Positions 1 through 14,200 of a stretch of DNA of 64,000 nucleotides are shown piece after piece (position 1 is the stretch's first letter; every line of letters starts with the position of its first letter). A program made the translations under genes and the position numbers. Location: NCBI RefSeq assembly GCF_015832195.1, contig NC_052019.1:5671872-5735871 (forward strand), given 5' to 3'. This DNA is from Motacilla alba alba. Lineage: Eukaryota > Chordata > Aves > Passeriformes > Motacillidae. The notes below the pieces were generated by a model. That model did not search any database, was not told the DNA's origin, and saw only the letters and a program-made list of their open reading frames with translations.

Positions 1-59
1 TGCACAGCAGTCAGTGCTGGCTGGAGCGATGCTGCTGCTCTCGGCCCTTAGAGTCCCTG

Positions 60-250
60 AGGGAAGAGTGTGTGGTGGCCCTATACCTGCAGCCGTGGCT
101 CGCAGCCCGTCCGTGACCCAGCGTTCCGGCGCTGGGAGCAGAAGCGCTGCCGTGGCGGTGCGGGTCACAGGCGGGGTGGAAGTTCCCCCTGCTGGACGAG
201 CAGACCCACTGCGGCCAGCGGAGCCGGGCAGCCGCGCGCATCTTCCCCGA
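60..250. other. GC-rich, CpG-containing patch
   Basis: This patch is much richer in G+C and CpG than the AT-rich DNA that follows at 251-300. It is separated from the REEP1 CpG island by about 1.2 kb of ordinary sequence. It could be the edge of another CpG island or promoter that begins before the window. No start codon, splice site or protein family can be assigned. Confidence 0.35.
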
Positions 251-457
251 AATTTAATTTCTAGAGGTGCTCAACTTTAATAACTTTAATTACGTGTCTC
301 TCTGTGCCTGCAGCTTTACCTGAAGGCAATGGGTTTTTGGTCTGGCTGTCCCGCGACGTATTTGTTTTCTGGGAACCAGATCCAGAGAGGCAACATGAGA
401 AAAGATGATCCTGTTCTGGAGGACTTTTGAGCTCAGCAGAAGAAAGGTGAGGTGTAA

Positions 458-573
458 GGTCAGGCTGGATGGGGCTCTGAGCAATCTGGTCTAGTGGGAG
501 GTGTTCCTGCCCATGGCAGGGAGCTGGAAGGAGAAGACTTTTAAGTTCTCTTTCAACCAAACCATTCTATGAT
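458..573 (+). mobile_element. CR1 LINE 3'-end fragment
   Basis: This stretch follows the untranslated 3' tail typical of avian CR1. It has a 'caggctggatggggctctga' block, then 'ggtctagtgggaggtgt', then 'cctgcccatggcaggg', then a 'ttctctttcaacc' block, and it ends at the octamer ATTCTATG (564-571). Only the terminal ~115 bp are clear, consistent with the 5' truncation usual for CR1. The copy lies in the same orientation as REEP1, about 1.2 kb upstream of its start codon. Identification rests on my memory of the CR1 tail, not on a search. Confidence 0.8.
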
Positions 574-1429
574 AAGGGCTGGATACGGTGGACAGAGCTG
601 TGAAGATGTCTGTGGTAACCTGGGGCTGGAGAAGCCTGTGATCAGCTCCTAGAACTGCTGCCTCTGGTTTGAAACGTTCAGTCTCTCCTTGCAAGAGTTC
701 TTCCCAGGTTACTCACACTACATGAGAGATTTTCAGCATTTTTCAGCTATGCTGTTCCAGAATGACGGGGACACTTTGCTGTAGCTGCCCAGTCTTCAGA
801 AAGAGCAATGTGGCATGGAGGTGAGTGCACCCAGGGACAGGGGTGGCCAGAGCCCTGGACCTAATGCCAGAAACAGGCCAGCTGCTCCACAGACCAACCT
901 CCAAGTAAAGCTTGGGGCAGCTCTGTCTGCTCTGGTGGCAAGCTTGAGATCTCAGGATTACTACAAGGCAAAACCTCATTATGAATTGCCATGGGCACGT
1001 GTGCTTCCGGGTAGAAGGGAAAAACCAAAGCAGGGGAGATGATTTCAGGCAATCTAACCACATTTGGCATGTGTCAGTGAAAGAAAGGAAAAGAACCCAA
1101 AGGAAACTTAAAGAGAACAACCTGCAGGTCAAGCCAGCATATGTTGTTTTGTGTATGGGCAGCTGTTCCTCATGGAAATTTGACTTGACAGCCGTGAGAC
1201 CCGCTAATGAAAAGTGATGTCGAGGAGAGATTCCTGCTTATCATCACTGACGATGCTGGGAATTTACCTGGATCCTGTGGCCAATACCCTTGTCCGTTGT
1301 GCCTGGACACTCTGGGGAGTGTGGGAAAACGGGGGAAATCCTTCTCTTTCTATTGATCGAAGGCACCCCTCGACCCCGAGCCTTCGCTTTGCCTTTCCTT
1401 TGATGTGAACAGTCCGTAGGGTTTCCTTC

Positions 1430-2260
1430 GGGTCCAGGAGCGCCCGCGTACCTGCCCGGAGCCGCGGCTGGGGCAGGGACCCCTTCCGCAGGCAAAAGCT
1501 CCGCGCACACCCCGGGGTCTCCCTCTGGGGAATCCGGCGGGAGCGGGGAGCGCGGGGGGCTCCTCCTCCTGCCGCGGGGGGCGGCTGCGGGCCCTGCCCA
1601 GCGTGGGCGGCCGGGCCCGGCTGCGCGTTGGCTGCGGGCGGTGCCGCCAGTGAGGCTGCGCTGAGGCTGCGGGGCCGGATGGCCGAGCCGCCCGCCCCGC
1701 GCACTCGGGCGGCGGCCGGCAGCGGGCGAGGACACCGGGCGAGCCCTCCCTGCCGGGAGAGCCAGCCCTGCGGCACACGGCAGCGCCATGGTCTCATGGA
1801 TCATCTCCAGGCTAGTGGTGTGAGTAGCTGCCGCTCGGCACCTGCGGCGTGTGCCCGCGCGTGTGTGTGTGCGCCGTGTCCCGCTCGCCCCTGCCGTGGA
1901 TACCGGGCTAAATTTAGCAGGTTGTTGTCGGGGCCGGGGCGCCCGGCTGCCCGGCGGGTGAGGCAGGAGGTAGGTGGGTCAGATGGGTTTTTCCAGCCTG
2001 AGAAAATCGCCGTGGGGGGGTGGAGGGTAAAGAGCTGCACAGCGCAAGGTGACAGGGGAGAAGGAGAGCGAGTGACATCGCCCGGCGCTCGGCGATGGAC
2101 GGGCTCGGGCTCCGGAGGGGCAATGGAGCATCCGCGGGTGGGAAAATGGACACGGGTTTGGGCTCGGCGCTTTGTTACCGGGCTCGGCGCGGCTGGGGTT
2201 CGAGAGGGGGCGTGGGAGAGGCGGCCGCGGGGTCTCCCAGCCGCCGCCACCGCTTTCTTC
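1430..2260 (+). promoter_or_regulatory. REEP1: CpG-island promoter and 5' region of REEP1
   Basis: The block is very G+C rich and dense in CpG, and it surrounds the REEP1 start codon at 1788. Several GC-box-like GGGCGG motifs lie upstream of the ATG, for example near 1577, 1605 and 1637. No TATA box is evident at a sensible distance. This is the pattern of a TATA-less, broadly initiating housekeeping or neuronal promoter. The transcription start cannot be placed from sequence alone. The G-run region at about 1535-1590 could fold as a G-quadruplex, although one loop would be long. Confidence 0.75.
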
Positions 2261-5200
2261 TGTCTGTTTTGCAAAAAAGAAATATCAAATATTGCTTTCC
2301 TCTTCGCAACTTGCCGCCCATCCTCTCAAAAGACGATCTCGCTCTCCCTTTAACCTGTCAGCCTGGGAGAGGAAGCGTGTGGCTCTTTGCGCTTGTCCTA
2401 CAGCTTTTCCATGGCTGGAACTGCTCTAGGTGGGAATACATATAAAAATTCCCTGGAAATTCTTCCCAGGCAACAGGGGAAAACGGATCAAGCCCAAGGT
2501 ATAGGTTTACCTGCCCCATCTGAGAAGAGGTTTAGGGAGAAAAAGGCATTTTTGATGTAATTTGGAAAATTCCTGGAGGAGGGAGATCACAGGCTTAAGG
2601 TGGGGCAGCAGGATGGCTGATCTCCCTTTTGGAAATGTGACTGAGGAAGTCCAATATATGGCATCAGGTGAATAATTTGCCTGTTTTCTCCATCATATAC
2701 CTACAGACGCCTCTCCTGCAGATTCAGGAGGACATCTGTAGTGCTCTTAAGTTATTTTAGAGCGTTTATGAGGGCCTGTCACTTTCTTTGTCTGAAAGAA
2801 GCATGCCATGATGTTGCACCATCAGCATGTTCCCAGAAAAACATTTTCAAGGTCTCTTTTGCTATATAAGATGAAATACTAAAAGGAAAATTCACCTTCA
2901 TCTTAGTTATGTCTCTGTATCAGTAAGACATTAAGTGTCAGATATGAAGATTTTAGGGGGCTCTAGTGTTGAATTTAGCCCCTGGAGGTCTGTGTCTGGA
3001 TTCAGCTGCAGCTAGCCATTATTTGGCTTGCACTTCATTCTGGGAAAGAGTGTTAAATATTTAAAAGATTTGATTTGAACAGTATAACTGTGCAGATAGC
3101 TCTGCCAGCAATGTGAGATGTAGCATGTATTGTCTAAGGTTACTTTCTTCTCTACTAGACTAATTTCCACTTTGAAAAAACCCACATTATCGTGTAATCC
3201 AGCTAATCCTCAAGAACAAAGAACAGAGATGGTAGTTTAACTTGTCTCAGCATATGCACATCTACACAGATGATTTCATCTAAGACACATGGACTGGGTA
3301 AAAATCTGATAGGGGCAGGACCTGGAGCAGTTGACCAGTCAGGTAATTAGCTGAGCACACAGACCTTCCTGTTCTCTTCAGCGTTATCTGAATAACATGT
3401 CACAGCCTGGAGTCAGCTGTGCAGAAGGCAGTACCAGTTATTTGTTATGCTGCATTTTCAGTAGCAAATAATGAATGTGCAGTGTAAATATTAATTATTT
3501 ATAGTCATAGTAATAAGTAAGAATTTTGCAAGGAAACCTAGGGCACGCCAAGCTTGGTCACCACTTTCTTTCCACTGCTGAGTGTACATCTATCCTTTAA
3601 GACTACTTTGCACCAGGAATTGCTGGTTTGTTATGATCCCAGTAAGAAACTTGGAACTCTTCAGAGTATTGCTTAAAACACCATTTGCTAGAGGTAGCAT
3701 TGCATAAAAAAAAAAGAGGAAAGTATAAATAATTTTACATTCCATCAGATCCCAGAAACCTCAAGGTGTCTTGCATGGAGGAGCCCTCCAGTCTGACACA
3801 GCACACCATGCAGATCTGTCTGTGGAAAGGTTCCCTTACACTTTGATCTTTTCAACTCTCAGAGCATTTTCTTTTTGTTTCTAAAGACATTTCCATTCAT
3901 CACTCCTACTGCCAGATGAAACTGATGTTCACAAGAGAGCTTGTTGCTACACTTAGGTGAAGACAAAGATGGGCAGGTGGCTTAATGGCAGGTGATGAGC
4001 AAGTTGCTCCTGTATCCAAGAGGTATGTGCATCCCACCACAGGCCAGACAACCAGGATCCACCTGCAGCACAGCACAGACCATTCAGGGTGACTGGGATC
4101 CCTGACTCCTTGGTGTACAGCGGTCTTCAGATTAGAATCATATCAAAGATTTAATCTATTTAATCCAATTTCCCCATCTCATTATGAATCACTAGTTGAT
4201 CCATCAGTTCAGATAGCTGTGCTTAAATAGAATGGCCACCCGGGTGGGCTTTTTTTCCCTCTGCTTGTGCCTATGTAGTTGTTTTTTCATTAAATCTTAT
4301 TGACTGATGAGGATTATTAAGAAAGTGCTGTGGTGTGGTTTAGTCACACTGTAAATGTTGATTTGTGCTCTTATGACTTCTGCTGATCTCCACAGGGGCT
4401 ATGTCTGATATGACTCAGCTAACAGAAAGGGCTTTAAACAAAAGCAAGCCTTTGCTTTGTCTCTTTGGTGCTTTGCTGCTTGCACTGTCTCTGATTTGCT
4501 TGTTACTGGTTGTGTCCTGGCAGTTTGTATTTCTAAAACATCGCTGAAGGAGAAGAACCTGTGAGCACTTCTCACCTTTTTCAGCAGGAGTCCAGGCAGT
4601 TCATTGCAAACCTTCTCTTACCTCATTTCACCTTCAGGGTTTGGGCTTTGTGTCCAGAGTGCTGGCTGGTTCTGTTCTGCCTGCAGAGCTGTGTGCTGGG
4701 AACCCTCAGAAGAGAAATGATCTTCAGAGCAGCATCTGTGCCATAGCTGTGTGTTAAAGTTAAGGATATTATGTTCAGAATCTGCCCTAGGTACTGTATG
4801 AATGTGAAACAAAAAGATAATCATGTCCCTGGATGTCTTTTCCCTCTAAGAGCTCAATTCTCATTCTCCTGTGGTATTATTCCCAGGTAGTTTTTTCACT
4901 CATCTCAGTGAGAACAAAATCAGGATATTTCTTTTCTCATGGCAGTGGATTACAGATGACTTTTCCACCAAGGGATGCCTGTGATTCTGGAATTGCAGTT
5001 GTTGCATCTTGGAGTGACTTGTTCCTATGTCTCTCACAGTAACTGGAATGGGATAACATCATTATTTGTGGGTTAATTACAGCCTTTTTTTATTCTTCTC
5101 CTCTGAGTACATCTCAAAGGACATCCCGGAGCACCTGTATCTCAGTTTCCTCATCTGTGAAGTGTAATGAACTGTTGTAAATTTATCTTCCCTGAGGCAG

Positions 5201-8200
5201 ACCAGAAGGGACCATTGGTCTGCCTTAGCAGCTACAGGTTATTGCTGTTCATTTCAAAGGGGATTCAGTTTCCCTCAAAAGGTAGAGGCCTCTCTAGGAG
5301 AAGGACTTGGGATCTGTCTTCGTTATTGCAGACCAGTTCAGCCACAGTGCACAGCACTGGCACTCCTGGATAGCTGCTTTTGGCTGTTGTCTACAGGCCC
5401 TTTGAAGTTAAAAATGGTGTATATAAATGCAGCCTATTGTATTGGCATGGGAGTCCTGTCCTTTCTCAGAAACATGAGACTTGGTTTATGTGCTTGGGAT
5501 CACACAGAACAGAAATAAAGGGTTTTGGCTCCCATTCTGAAAGTTAGACACATCACGCTGCCTGTTGAAAGACTTTCAATCTGGAACACGTGGCAGAGGA
5601 AGGAAATGTCAGTAGAAACAAAGCTGGGTTAGACAGGTTATCAGTAGATGATGTGATGCTATGTGATGACTTGGGCATTTGAACTCCTTCTGTGAGAAGC
5701 TTAGAAGTGAATTGCAAATTAATATAAAACGGTTAAATGTGTTCTTCATGGTGAAAATCCACAGTCTTAATTATGCTTTTTTTTGCCTGCATTTATTTTC
5801 TTTTAAATCAAAATACCATTAATGGCCTCTCTGATCTCTCTCACATGTTTTGATGTGAAAGAGAATGACAACTTTAGGTATGTTCACTGGGAATTCCGAT
5901 CCCTGTGTGCTGGCTGTCCCTGGAAGTAGTTGGATTCTGAACAAAATCAAAGGGGAACCAAAGAATTCTTTAACCTGATGTGTGAGATTTCCTTCCCCAT
6001 CACAGTTTGTAAGCTTTCTCTTTCTTGGTCATTGTGATGCTGTTTTAGTAAGGCTGTGAGATTGGCCACCCCATCCTCATCTGGTGTCAGTTCATAGTGC
6101 TACTGAGTCAGACCTTGATTTCATCTTTGTATCTGTAAAGAATTTCCATTTTAGAGAAACTGAGCAGATCCTTCCTCCTCCCACTTTTCATGTGTATGGG
6201 AAGCCTGAAGAAATTTATGAATGAAACAAAACTTGAAAAGTCAGAGCATGGATATTGTCTGAAGGTAGAAAATGATAACTTGTGTCTTCTTTATGAGAGG
6301 CAGAGACAGGATCCACTCAAGCAGGCAGGGACTGCTCTCATAAAAGCAGAGCACAGCTTCGAGCTGTTGGTTATTGATACATCAGCATTAGCATTTCAGC
6401 TGATGTTACCCTTGATCTATATCATGTACTGGTTATTGATACATCAGCATTAGCATTTCAGCTGATGTTACCCTTGATCTATATCATGTACTGGTTATTG
6501 ATACATCTGCATTTGCATTTCAGCTGATGTTACCCTTGATATACATCATGTATTGGTTATTGATACATCTGCATTTGCATTTTAGTTGACACACATCCTG
6601 TATGTGAAGGTCCTTCGCAGCCTGCTTTATTTACTTGGTGCTGGCAGGTGACACGAGGGATTCAGGTGTTTGTTGCTCTCTACAGGCCTCACACCAGCAG
6701 TGTAAAATTACCTGAAAATACAGCAAAGGACCCAAAGTGCAGCTTGAGCTCCCAGCCAAGGCTGTGGGATGAGTTTGCAGTAGCCTCTTTGTGCTCTGGA
6801 GCTGGGAAGTGGGAAGGGCAGACCCCCTGCCGTACTGTCAGAGTTTACTGATAAACCTCACCTATATAAAAAGTGGTGTAATGCCTCCAAAACAGAAGCT
6901 GCAGGTTTGCACTGCAGCGTGAAGAGCACATGGTCTCAGTGGCTGCCAGCTCACTCCATGTGCATCCCTGCTGCAGCCTTTGGCTCTGCTGAGGGGGCAG
7001 AACCTGTTGGTGACAGCAAGTGACAGAGGAGCAGCCAGCGCAGGTGCGACATTTGCCGTGCCCTTGGTAGGAAATGTGACCGTGTGATCACGCTGCAGGG
7101 GACAGCCCTGCCTGCTGCTCTGGCAGCCCTGACCCAGATTCTCCTGCCCAGCACAGATGTGCTGGGAATGCTCCTGGTCCCAACGGGGAAGGTTTGCTGG
7201 TGTGCACATCACAGATCTTACTGGCTCTGGGAGGATGTTTTACTAGCCTGGCAGCTATGGGATATAGCCAAGGGGCTTGGCCTTTGCAGCTGCCTTTGTA
7301 CAGTATTTTGCCTTTGTGGGACCCTTTCTATTCACTCTATTAAAGCACCTTGAGGCATTAATTTATTGTTGTGTCATTAGAGGGATTTTTACTGCCATTG
7401 TATGAGTAAGGGCATCAAGACACACAGAGATCAAGTGATGTGTACAGTATTCCACAGGATAACAGGTAACATATTTCTTCCAGACTCCTTGCTCAATACA
7501 TTAATAAAAGGGAACCTGATAAAGGGAATTGGGAAATGTGTGTGTGGCTTTTGTATGGATTTTTGATGGTGTGAGAGGGATAGAGCAAAACTACAGACTT
7601 AAATAGATGCTACTGAGGCAGTCAAACAACCAAAGGCCAAAGTATTTGGAATCATGACCTGTTCCCTTTCAGATCCTCAGTGCTGTCCTCAGGGTAACAA
7701 TCAGCAGAAGGCAAGAGCCAGACTGCTTAATACAGGCTACTAAATCAGGCATTACACTGCCTAAAATTGGTTTCCTAATCACAGGAGGGAGATTTAGATC
7801 CAAGGTACTTGAGCTGTGGTCCACAGATGGCTGGCAGTCCACAGAACATCAGTCAGTCAGTGTTTCAGCTCTAAACCAGAAACCCTCATACAGGCAGTTA
7901 TGTCCTAACTGATTTAGATAGAAAATGCCACTTTTTACTCTTTTTTTTAGTTACAAGTTTTGTAATTATATCTATTGAATTACACTTTTGTAAAATATTT
8001 ATATTTCAACATTTTGCCCATTCCATGTGACTTATTATTCATCATCTATCCTTAAGGAATAGTGGGATACAAAATAAGCTGTTTCTTTTAAAGGTTTGGA
8101 TTAGGAAAGGTTGAGAAATCACCTCCAGTGATTAGGAAAGGTTGAGAAACGCTTTCATGTGCTCTTACTGCAGTTAACAGAGTGAGATTGGAGCTTCCAT

Positions 8201-11200
8201 CAGGGGTTGTGTGTTGCATGGAGAGCTGTTGGGTCAAGGGGAAATGCTTGGTACAAATTGGATGAAGGAAAGCAACATACAATCACACCTCCTACTTCTT
8301 GAGCAGTTGGTTTTGAATACTGACCACTTCATTTGTTTTTCTGCTTCCACGCCTCAGCAGGCAGAGGTGATACCTTGGGAACTTTCAGGCTAAAGATGGA
8401 TGAAGACCTGAGAGCTGTACGAGTATTAGCCAGTTTGGATTGCTGTAGAATCTTGGTATGACAAAATTTCTTCTATGTCTTCTTTAGGCAGCAAGGATGT
8501 GAGTCTAGATTCCCTTTTGTTGGCTTGTCCACTTGGGGCCACTCAGATTTCAGGTGGGTCTTGTGAGGTGAAATGGCCTAATGAAGGGATGCATCCATGT
8601 GATCAGGCTCATATGGCAAAATCTCCCTTAGATCACCTCTATGGTTGAAGTTAATCACATGCTGCTTTTTGCAGGGAAGGTCTCACATACTTTTGTTATC
8701 ACTGGTATGCTACTTAGATTGCAAACTCTTTGGGGCAGCAAGTTCATTTAGTATTTTTTATCTTACAACACCTAGACAGTGGGGGTTGGTCTCTAGCTGG
8801 TTCCTCTAAGTTCTGTAGTAATAGAAACATAAATAAGGTATGAATACCTGCAATTCTGCACTCTAGGTGAATCATTCTTGAGACTGGTCCTGTGCTCCTC
8901 AGTAATTTCTCTGTGTCACTCTTGCTGGTAAGGTGTTCATGCTCTGATTTGGCGTTTCACATGCATGTAGTAAGACAGAATTTAAATTGATGAAATACAG
9001 GCAAAACAGATGGTGAGCAGAGTGGTGAGAAAGAGCTAGAAGAAGTGACAAAATGAAGACTGTGTTTTGTGTTTCCATGACTTGTGTGCTTTTGAGAGGA
9101 TGACTGAGGTAACAGTACACACCTGCTCATTCCACAGGTAGGACTTGGGAAGACCCTCCAGACCTGGAGCACCATGCCAGAGCTAGAAACATGGGTGGTA
9201 CTTTCCCATGATTTGTACACAGAACCACTCCATCATTTGCTGTGAGCCTCAGAATGGGCAGAACTCCTTAGCAGAGAACCCTGCTGTTTGTTTCTTACAG
9301 ACACATTTTGCAAGAGAAGGGGTGGACAAGGGATTTTAATTTGCTCAGGGCAGTAAAGCAGTGATCTGCAGGCTGGTAAAAGTGGTCACAGAGCCAGAAG
9401 CAGGGCAGGGGTGGCATCAAAGGAGAGAAGCTGGTTGTACAGTAAGTAGAAATGAAGAGCAAGGGTTATGTTTCAGAAGAGACACACATTTATATGGGGG
9501 CAGAGGATTTGGTATCAAGTTGGAGATTTACTCTTGGCAGTGACAGGGGGACAACTGGTGTCATGCTTAGGAAAGGCTTGTTTCTTCAGATGCTGCTTGC
9601 TGCATCCCTTACTGCTCATGCCCTAATTGCTGACAAATAAACATCCAGTTTCAAAGAAGGAATCCATCAACTGGTGAGTAAAGCTGCAGTTTCTCTTTCC
9701 CCTTTCTCTCTCATGGAGCCTATAGTAATATTTTGCTTTCCAAAAATGGCAAATTTTATAGGAGAACAAAACCAATATTGAAGAACCTATTTGTGAGGAG
9801 CTACAAAGGATGCCCCTCATGTCTGGAATTTTGTGCCCTTTTGGACAGATCCCAGGGATGCCAGGAGCATGTGTGTACCTGCCTGTGAATTTATCAGGCA
9901 GTCCAATGCTATCAGCATTAATGAACAGTTGCAGCTCCTGCAGAAGAAACACTTCTGTTCAGTTCATACTGCTGTTTCCTTTCACTCAGCTCATTTATTC
10001 TATTTCTTGTTTCCAGCCTATAAATAAACATTTACACCAGAAAGCCAAAAACTGACAGACATTTCTTGCCTCATGTTTTGAGGGAGGTCTATAACCAATA
10101 ACCAAGGAAAGGACTTGTGCTGCAGATCTTATATGAGAATACCAAGAACCTGGATTTAGTGCAGTGCTGTAAATTCCCTGTGGGAAGAGGGCAAATTATT
10201 TATTCTTTCCTGATTTGGCAACTGTAAAATAGTCTTAGTGATTATCTCTGTCTGTGAAAACTACCAGTCCTATTTTACACATGGTGGAGCCTGATGTGGG
10301 CATGAGGTACCCCAACTGGAGCAGAATTGGAGGGGCCAGGTAAATATGAATTCTGAGCTGAAATTTCCAAGCCAATGGTCAGAAGTCATGGGATGCTCTG
10401 GGATATTTTATATAGACAAGCTTCTTCTGTGGCAGAGCTCTCCTGGCTGTCAGTCCCTGAGGAGCATTCATGGAGAAGTGAAACCAGGAATCTTGTATGG
10501 CATTTCAGGAAGAACACCCTTGCAGGGAGAAGAGATGGGGAACACCTGGTGATGATAAAGAGCAGAGCAATCACTGGAAGATTGCTTTCTCCATTCACCA
10601 CAATATTTCATGGTCACCTTTCTCTTGATGTCTTCAGCGCAAATGCTCTGACACTTGCTGTGAGCATGTGAGGAGAGCTGCTCTCTCAGCTCTAGGTCCC
10701 ATCAAACAGCCCTTGTGATGAGGTGGTTGTTCTAGCTTGGGCAGTTCCCACAGGACTGCTCTGGGTCGTGCTCTGCCTTAGGCCCTTCTGCGGATGAGCA
10801 GTTTGAAGCTCTTGAGCCTCATTCTGCTCATGGAAGGGTTCTGCTTGTCCTGCTGCCTCTTCTGCTTGAGAGGACGTGGTCTGTGCATATCTAAACTTAG
10901 ACCTATGAGACACTCAGATTATGTGACCCACAAGAAACTATTCGTGGTGTTAGGTCAGGTTCAATAACACCATCTGGCTCCTAAATCTACCTGCAGAATT
11001 CATGGTGACATGTCAAAGAGAGAGGTGGATGCTGGAGCTGCCCTGAGGCTAAAGGGCTTTGAGTTTAGTCACGTATTTCATGGAAAAAGATTGAGTGGTT
11101 TGACTTGAGAATGACTGCAAGACAGGTGGTTATATGAAAAGGAATTGATGGTCGTGTTTAGATCCGCTGAGCATGTCCCTCTGCAAAAAAAGCCCACTAT

Positions 11201-14200
11201 CCTAGCTGGTATTTTTTACTGGAAATCCCAGCAGAGAGGCCGGGGGCATGATGGGCACAAGCACTGAATGAGACTTTCCCCCTTCCAAACAATTCATCTA
11301 GGTCTGAGTTGAAGCACATTGTCAGGGCAGCCTGGAGGTTCACATTTCCCCTGGCTTAATTGTACCTGTTTTGTAGCTGAACAAAGGATTCTGCTTTCCA
11401 GGTTTATTGTTTTCATTCTGCTTATAAGGATTTCGGTCAAAACAGAAAGATGTTGCTGTTTAGAAAGAACATTAATAATTAAATTGAGATACTCTGGGGA
11501 GTATACCCCATAAGGCTGGATTTGTTGAATTTAAGTAGATCATAATAGTTTCCATGGCAACACACTCTGCTGTCCTATATACAGAAAGGGTCTTTCTCAT
11601 AGGATCAAATGCAGAGAGGAAGCTGCTATTTTCAAATATACCTTAAAAACACAAACACTGAACTGAGAGCAAATGGTTTCCTCTATGAATGTTGGAGGAA
11701 TTTCCTCATGCTTGTTACTCTGTGCTCACCTCTTTTCAGAACTGTCAGAGCGCAATCAGTCAAACCAATCCCCTGCTGACTCTAATGATTTATGGAGAAC
11801 CTGAGGTCTAATGATGCTTTCTCAGGATATAATCTACCTCACAAATACACCCATATCTGGATATTTATAAAGCTGTAACTGTCATGAGCCTGCAACGGAG
11901 ACTTCTGTGGTCCTTTTGAACAGGTCTGCAAAAATCCTTGTGTTCTACTGCCTGTGCTGGTGTCTGCTTGTGATCTCCCATCTCACTGTGCTCAGTAAAG
12001 CTGGTTTCTTCAGTATTTGGACAGCATTGTGACATCCTTGTGCATGGTGTGTTCTGTTACAGCTGACTCTAAGACGGGAATTCATGGTGAACACTTAGAG
12101 ATAATTGAGGAACCACACACTCACTTAGAAGATTTGGAGATTCTTCAATCCATCAGGAATTGCACAAACTCTTTTCCTCTAATCTAGCAATCAAATAAAT
12201 GTATAATTTTATGTGCTCAGAAAAGCCTTACAGCCATGTGATCAGTTACCAAATCTGTGTGAAATGGAGTGTGATCATCCAAACAAAAGAGATGAAATTC
12301 AATTGAAAGCTTCTGAATGTAACTAAGAAAAAAGTCACAGTACATGATGGGGGAAAAAAAAGTTTGTATCTGGAGTAATTACAGCTTCTTGACTTTGCCC
12401 TTATAAGTAGGCTAAGGGATGCATTGTCAAATTTTAGCAAGAACTGCCACAAAAAAATTTCCAGTCCTGGCTTGTGGTAAACCTGAAGAATCAAGGCTGG
12501 ATTTTCTGCAGACAAAATAAATAAATAGCTGGGAAATGCTGTTTCAATGCAGACCTCAATAATTTTCTCATCCCTAGGGCAGACAGCCACTGAAAGATTC
12601 TTGCCTGCTGTCCATGAAGCAGGACATGCATTTTAAGTTTATAAATACTATGACTGATTTTGCATGGAACTTTAAAATTAACCAATCTGCTTTTCATGTA
12701 GTTTGTGGTAATTCATATTTAATCTCGTGTAAACATATTCTTTAAAATCATACCCCCCACACCCCCAAGGATTTAATTATAGATGAGATATTTTTCATCT
12801 CTTTGATATTGTGTGTCCTGAGACTTTTGCACTCAGATGTGCTATGCAGCTATACTGGAATGGCTCAGCATTCTTTTTCAATTATTATTCTGCTGAGGTT
12901 TGCAGATACTTGGCTGTAACAAATCAGGTCCCTATTCAAACACTATTATAATTTATGTATATTCTTGAAACCAAGGAACCTCACTCTGAGCAGCCAGGCC
13001 ATAAATGGCTGAAGTCTGTGTAAATCCAGTTCTCCAGACACATTTTATACAGCTACATGTGTTCGAAACAGTTTAACCATTTCATTTCAAAACAGCGATG
13101 CTTTATTTGGAGTGGCACTTGCAGCATTGTCATCCTTCTGTGTGAGTCCCCTTGCCTGAGAGAGAGGACAGACCCTGGGCTGTGGCATTTAACCCAGCAG
13201 TATTAATGAATAAGAAATGGTGGAAGAGCATACATAAGATAGCATGCAGTGTGGGTGTTCCCACAAAAAGTACAAGCTGCCTTCTCAAGCAGCTGCTTAT
13301 TTAGAAATCTCTGAAATGGTCCTTGAAGAATTGGCTGTCTTCCCCCTTGCTTTCCTCTTCAGTTATTTCTGTGAAGTCTCCATCTGGCTCCTAAACCTCA
13401 GTTTATATTTTGTTTTATATTTGGAGTAGCTGCCAGCTGAAAGGTATATGTGAGAGGGAAGGTGGGAATGGAAAAAAGGTGAGGTCCCTAAGCCAAAAGA
13501 AAGAAGAGAGTCAAAGCCCCTTCTGCTCAGAACTGTGCAATGCACAGGCTCTTTACCCAAGCCTGAGACCAAGTGGTATTCCTCATGGTGCAGGGATGGA
13601 GCTGTGCCTGTGTCACAGGCTTTGATCTGAGCACATTTGTGTTTGGGGAAATGCAGAATAGAAGAGAACAGCATGACTTATCCCTTTTACTCTCTAAGGC
13701 TCTCAGCTAAAGCCTGAAATTCACAGACATGAGAAGTCTGAGAGAGATCAAAATTGAATGCAAATGGGAACATGGCATCTTCTGTCAGAAGGAGGATTGA
13801 GTATCTGGATAGCAATACTGCTGTATTGAGACATTAAAAAAACCTGATGTCTTCATCAAATTGTGAAACTGGATTTTAAATCCCAGCTGCTAGAATATGT
13901 GCATATATTGCATGTGTCTATGGGCATCAGATATTTTGATTTGTACTCTGAACCTGCAAGGCTGTATGCATGCTCTTTTCTGAGAAACTATTGCCCGATA
14001 CTTTATTTTGAATGGAAATGTTCCCGTAATTGCTTCCAAGAAATCACCTGATGAGAATAAATGAGCAAATGTGGGAATTGCTAGGATGTGCTCACAGCGA
14101 GATTGTCTCTCTGTGTAATGATGGGGGTGGCACAGAAGCAGTGCCTGGAAACTGCAACTTCTCTTTCTAGATCTCACACTGCCTGGGCTGTGACCAAGCT

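Larger units (their letters stand above)
1..1429. other. Upstream flank of REEP1 (no gene recognised)
   Basis: No exon with coding character and splice sites could be supported in this stretch. It holds a GC-rich patch near the window start and a CR1 LINE tail, both listed separately. The open frames here are short, overlap on both strands and match no family I recognise. In human the gene upstream of REEP1 is KDM3A, divergently oriented, but nothing visible here can be assigned to it. Confidence 0.6.

Noticed and set aside
1244..2353. Long frames on both strands over the CpG island (up to 241 codons)
   Set aside because: They come from stop-poor G+C-rich sequence and overlap each other on opposite strands. 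Only the short REEP1 exon 1 and the possible uORF are supported by splicing.
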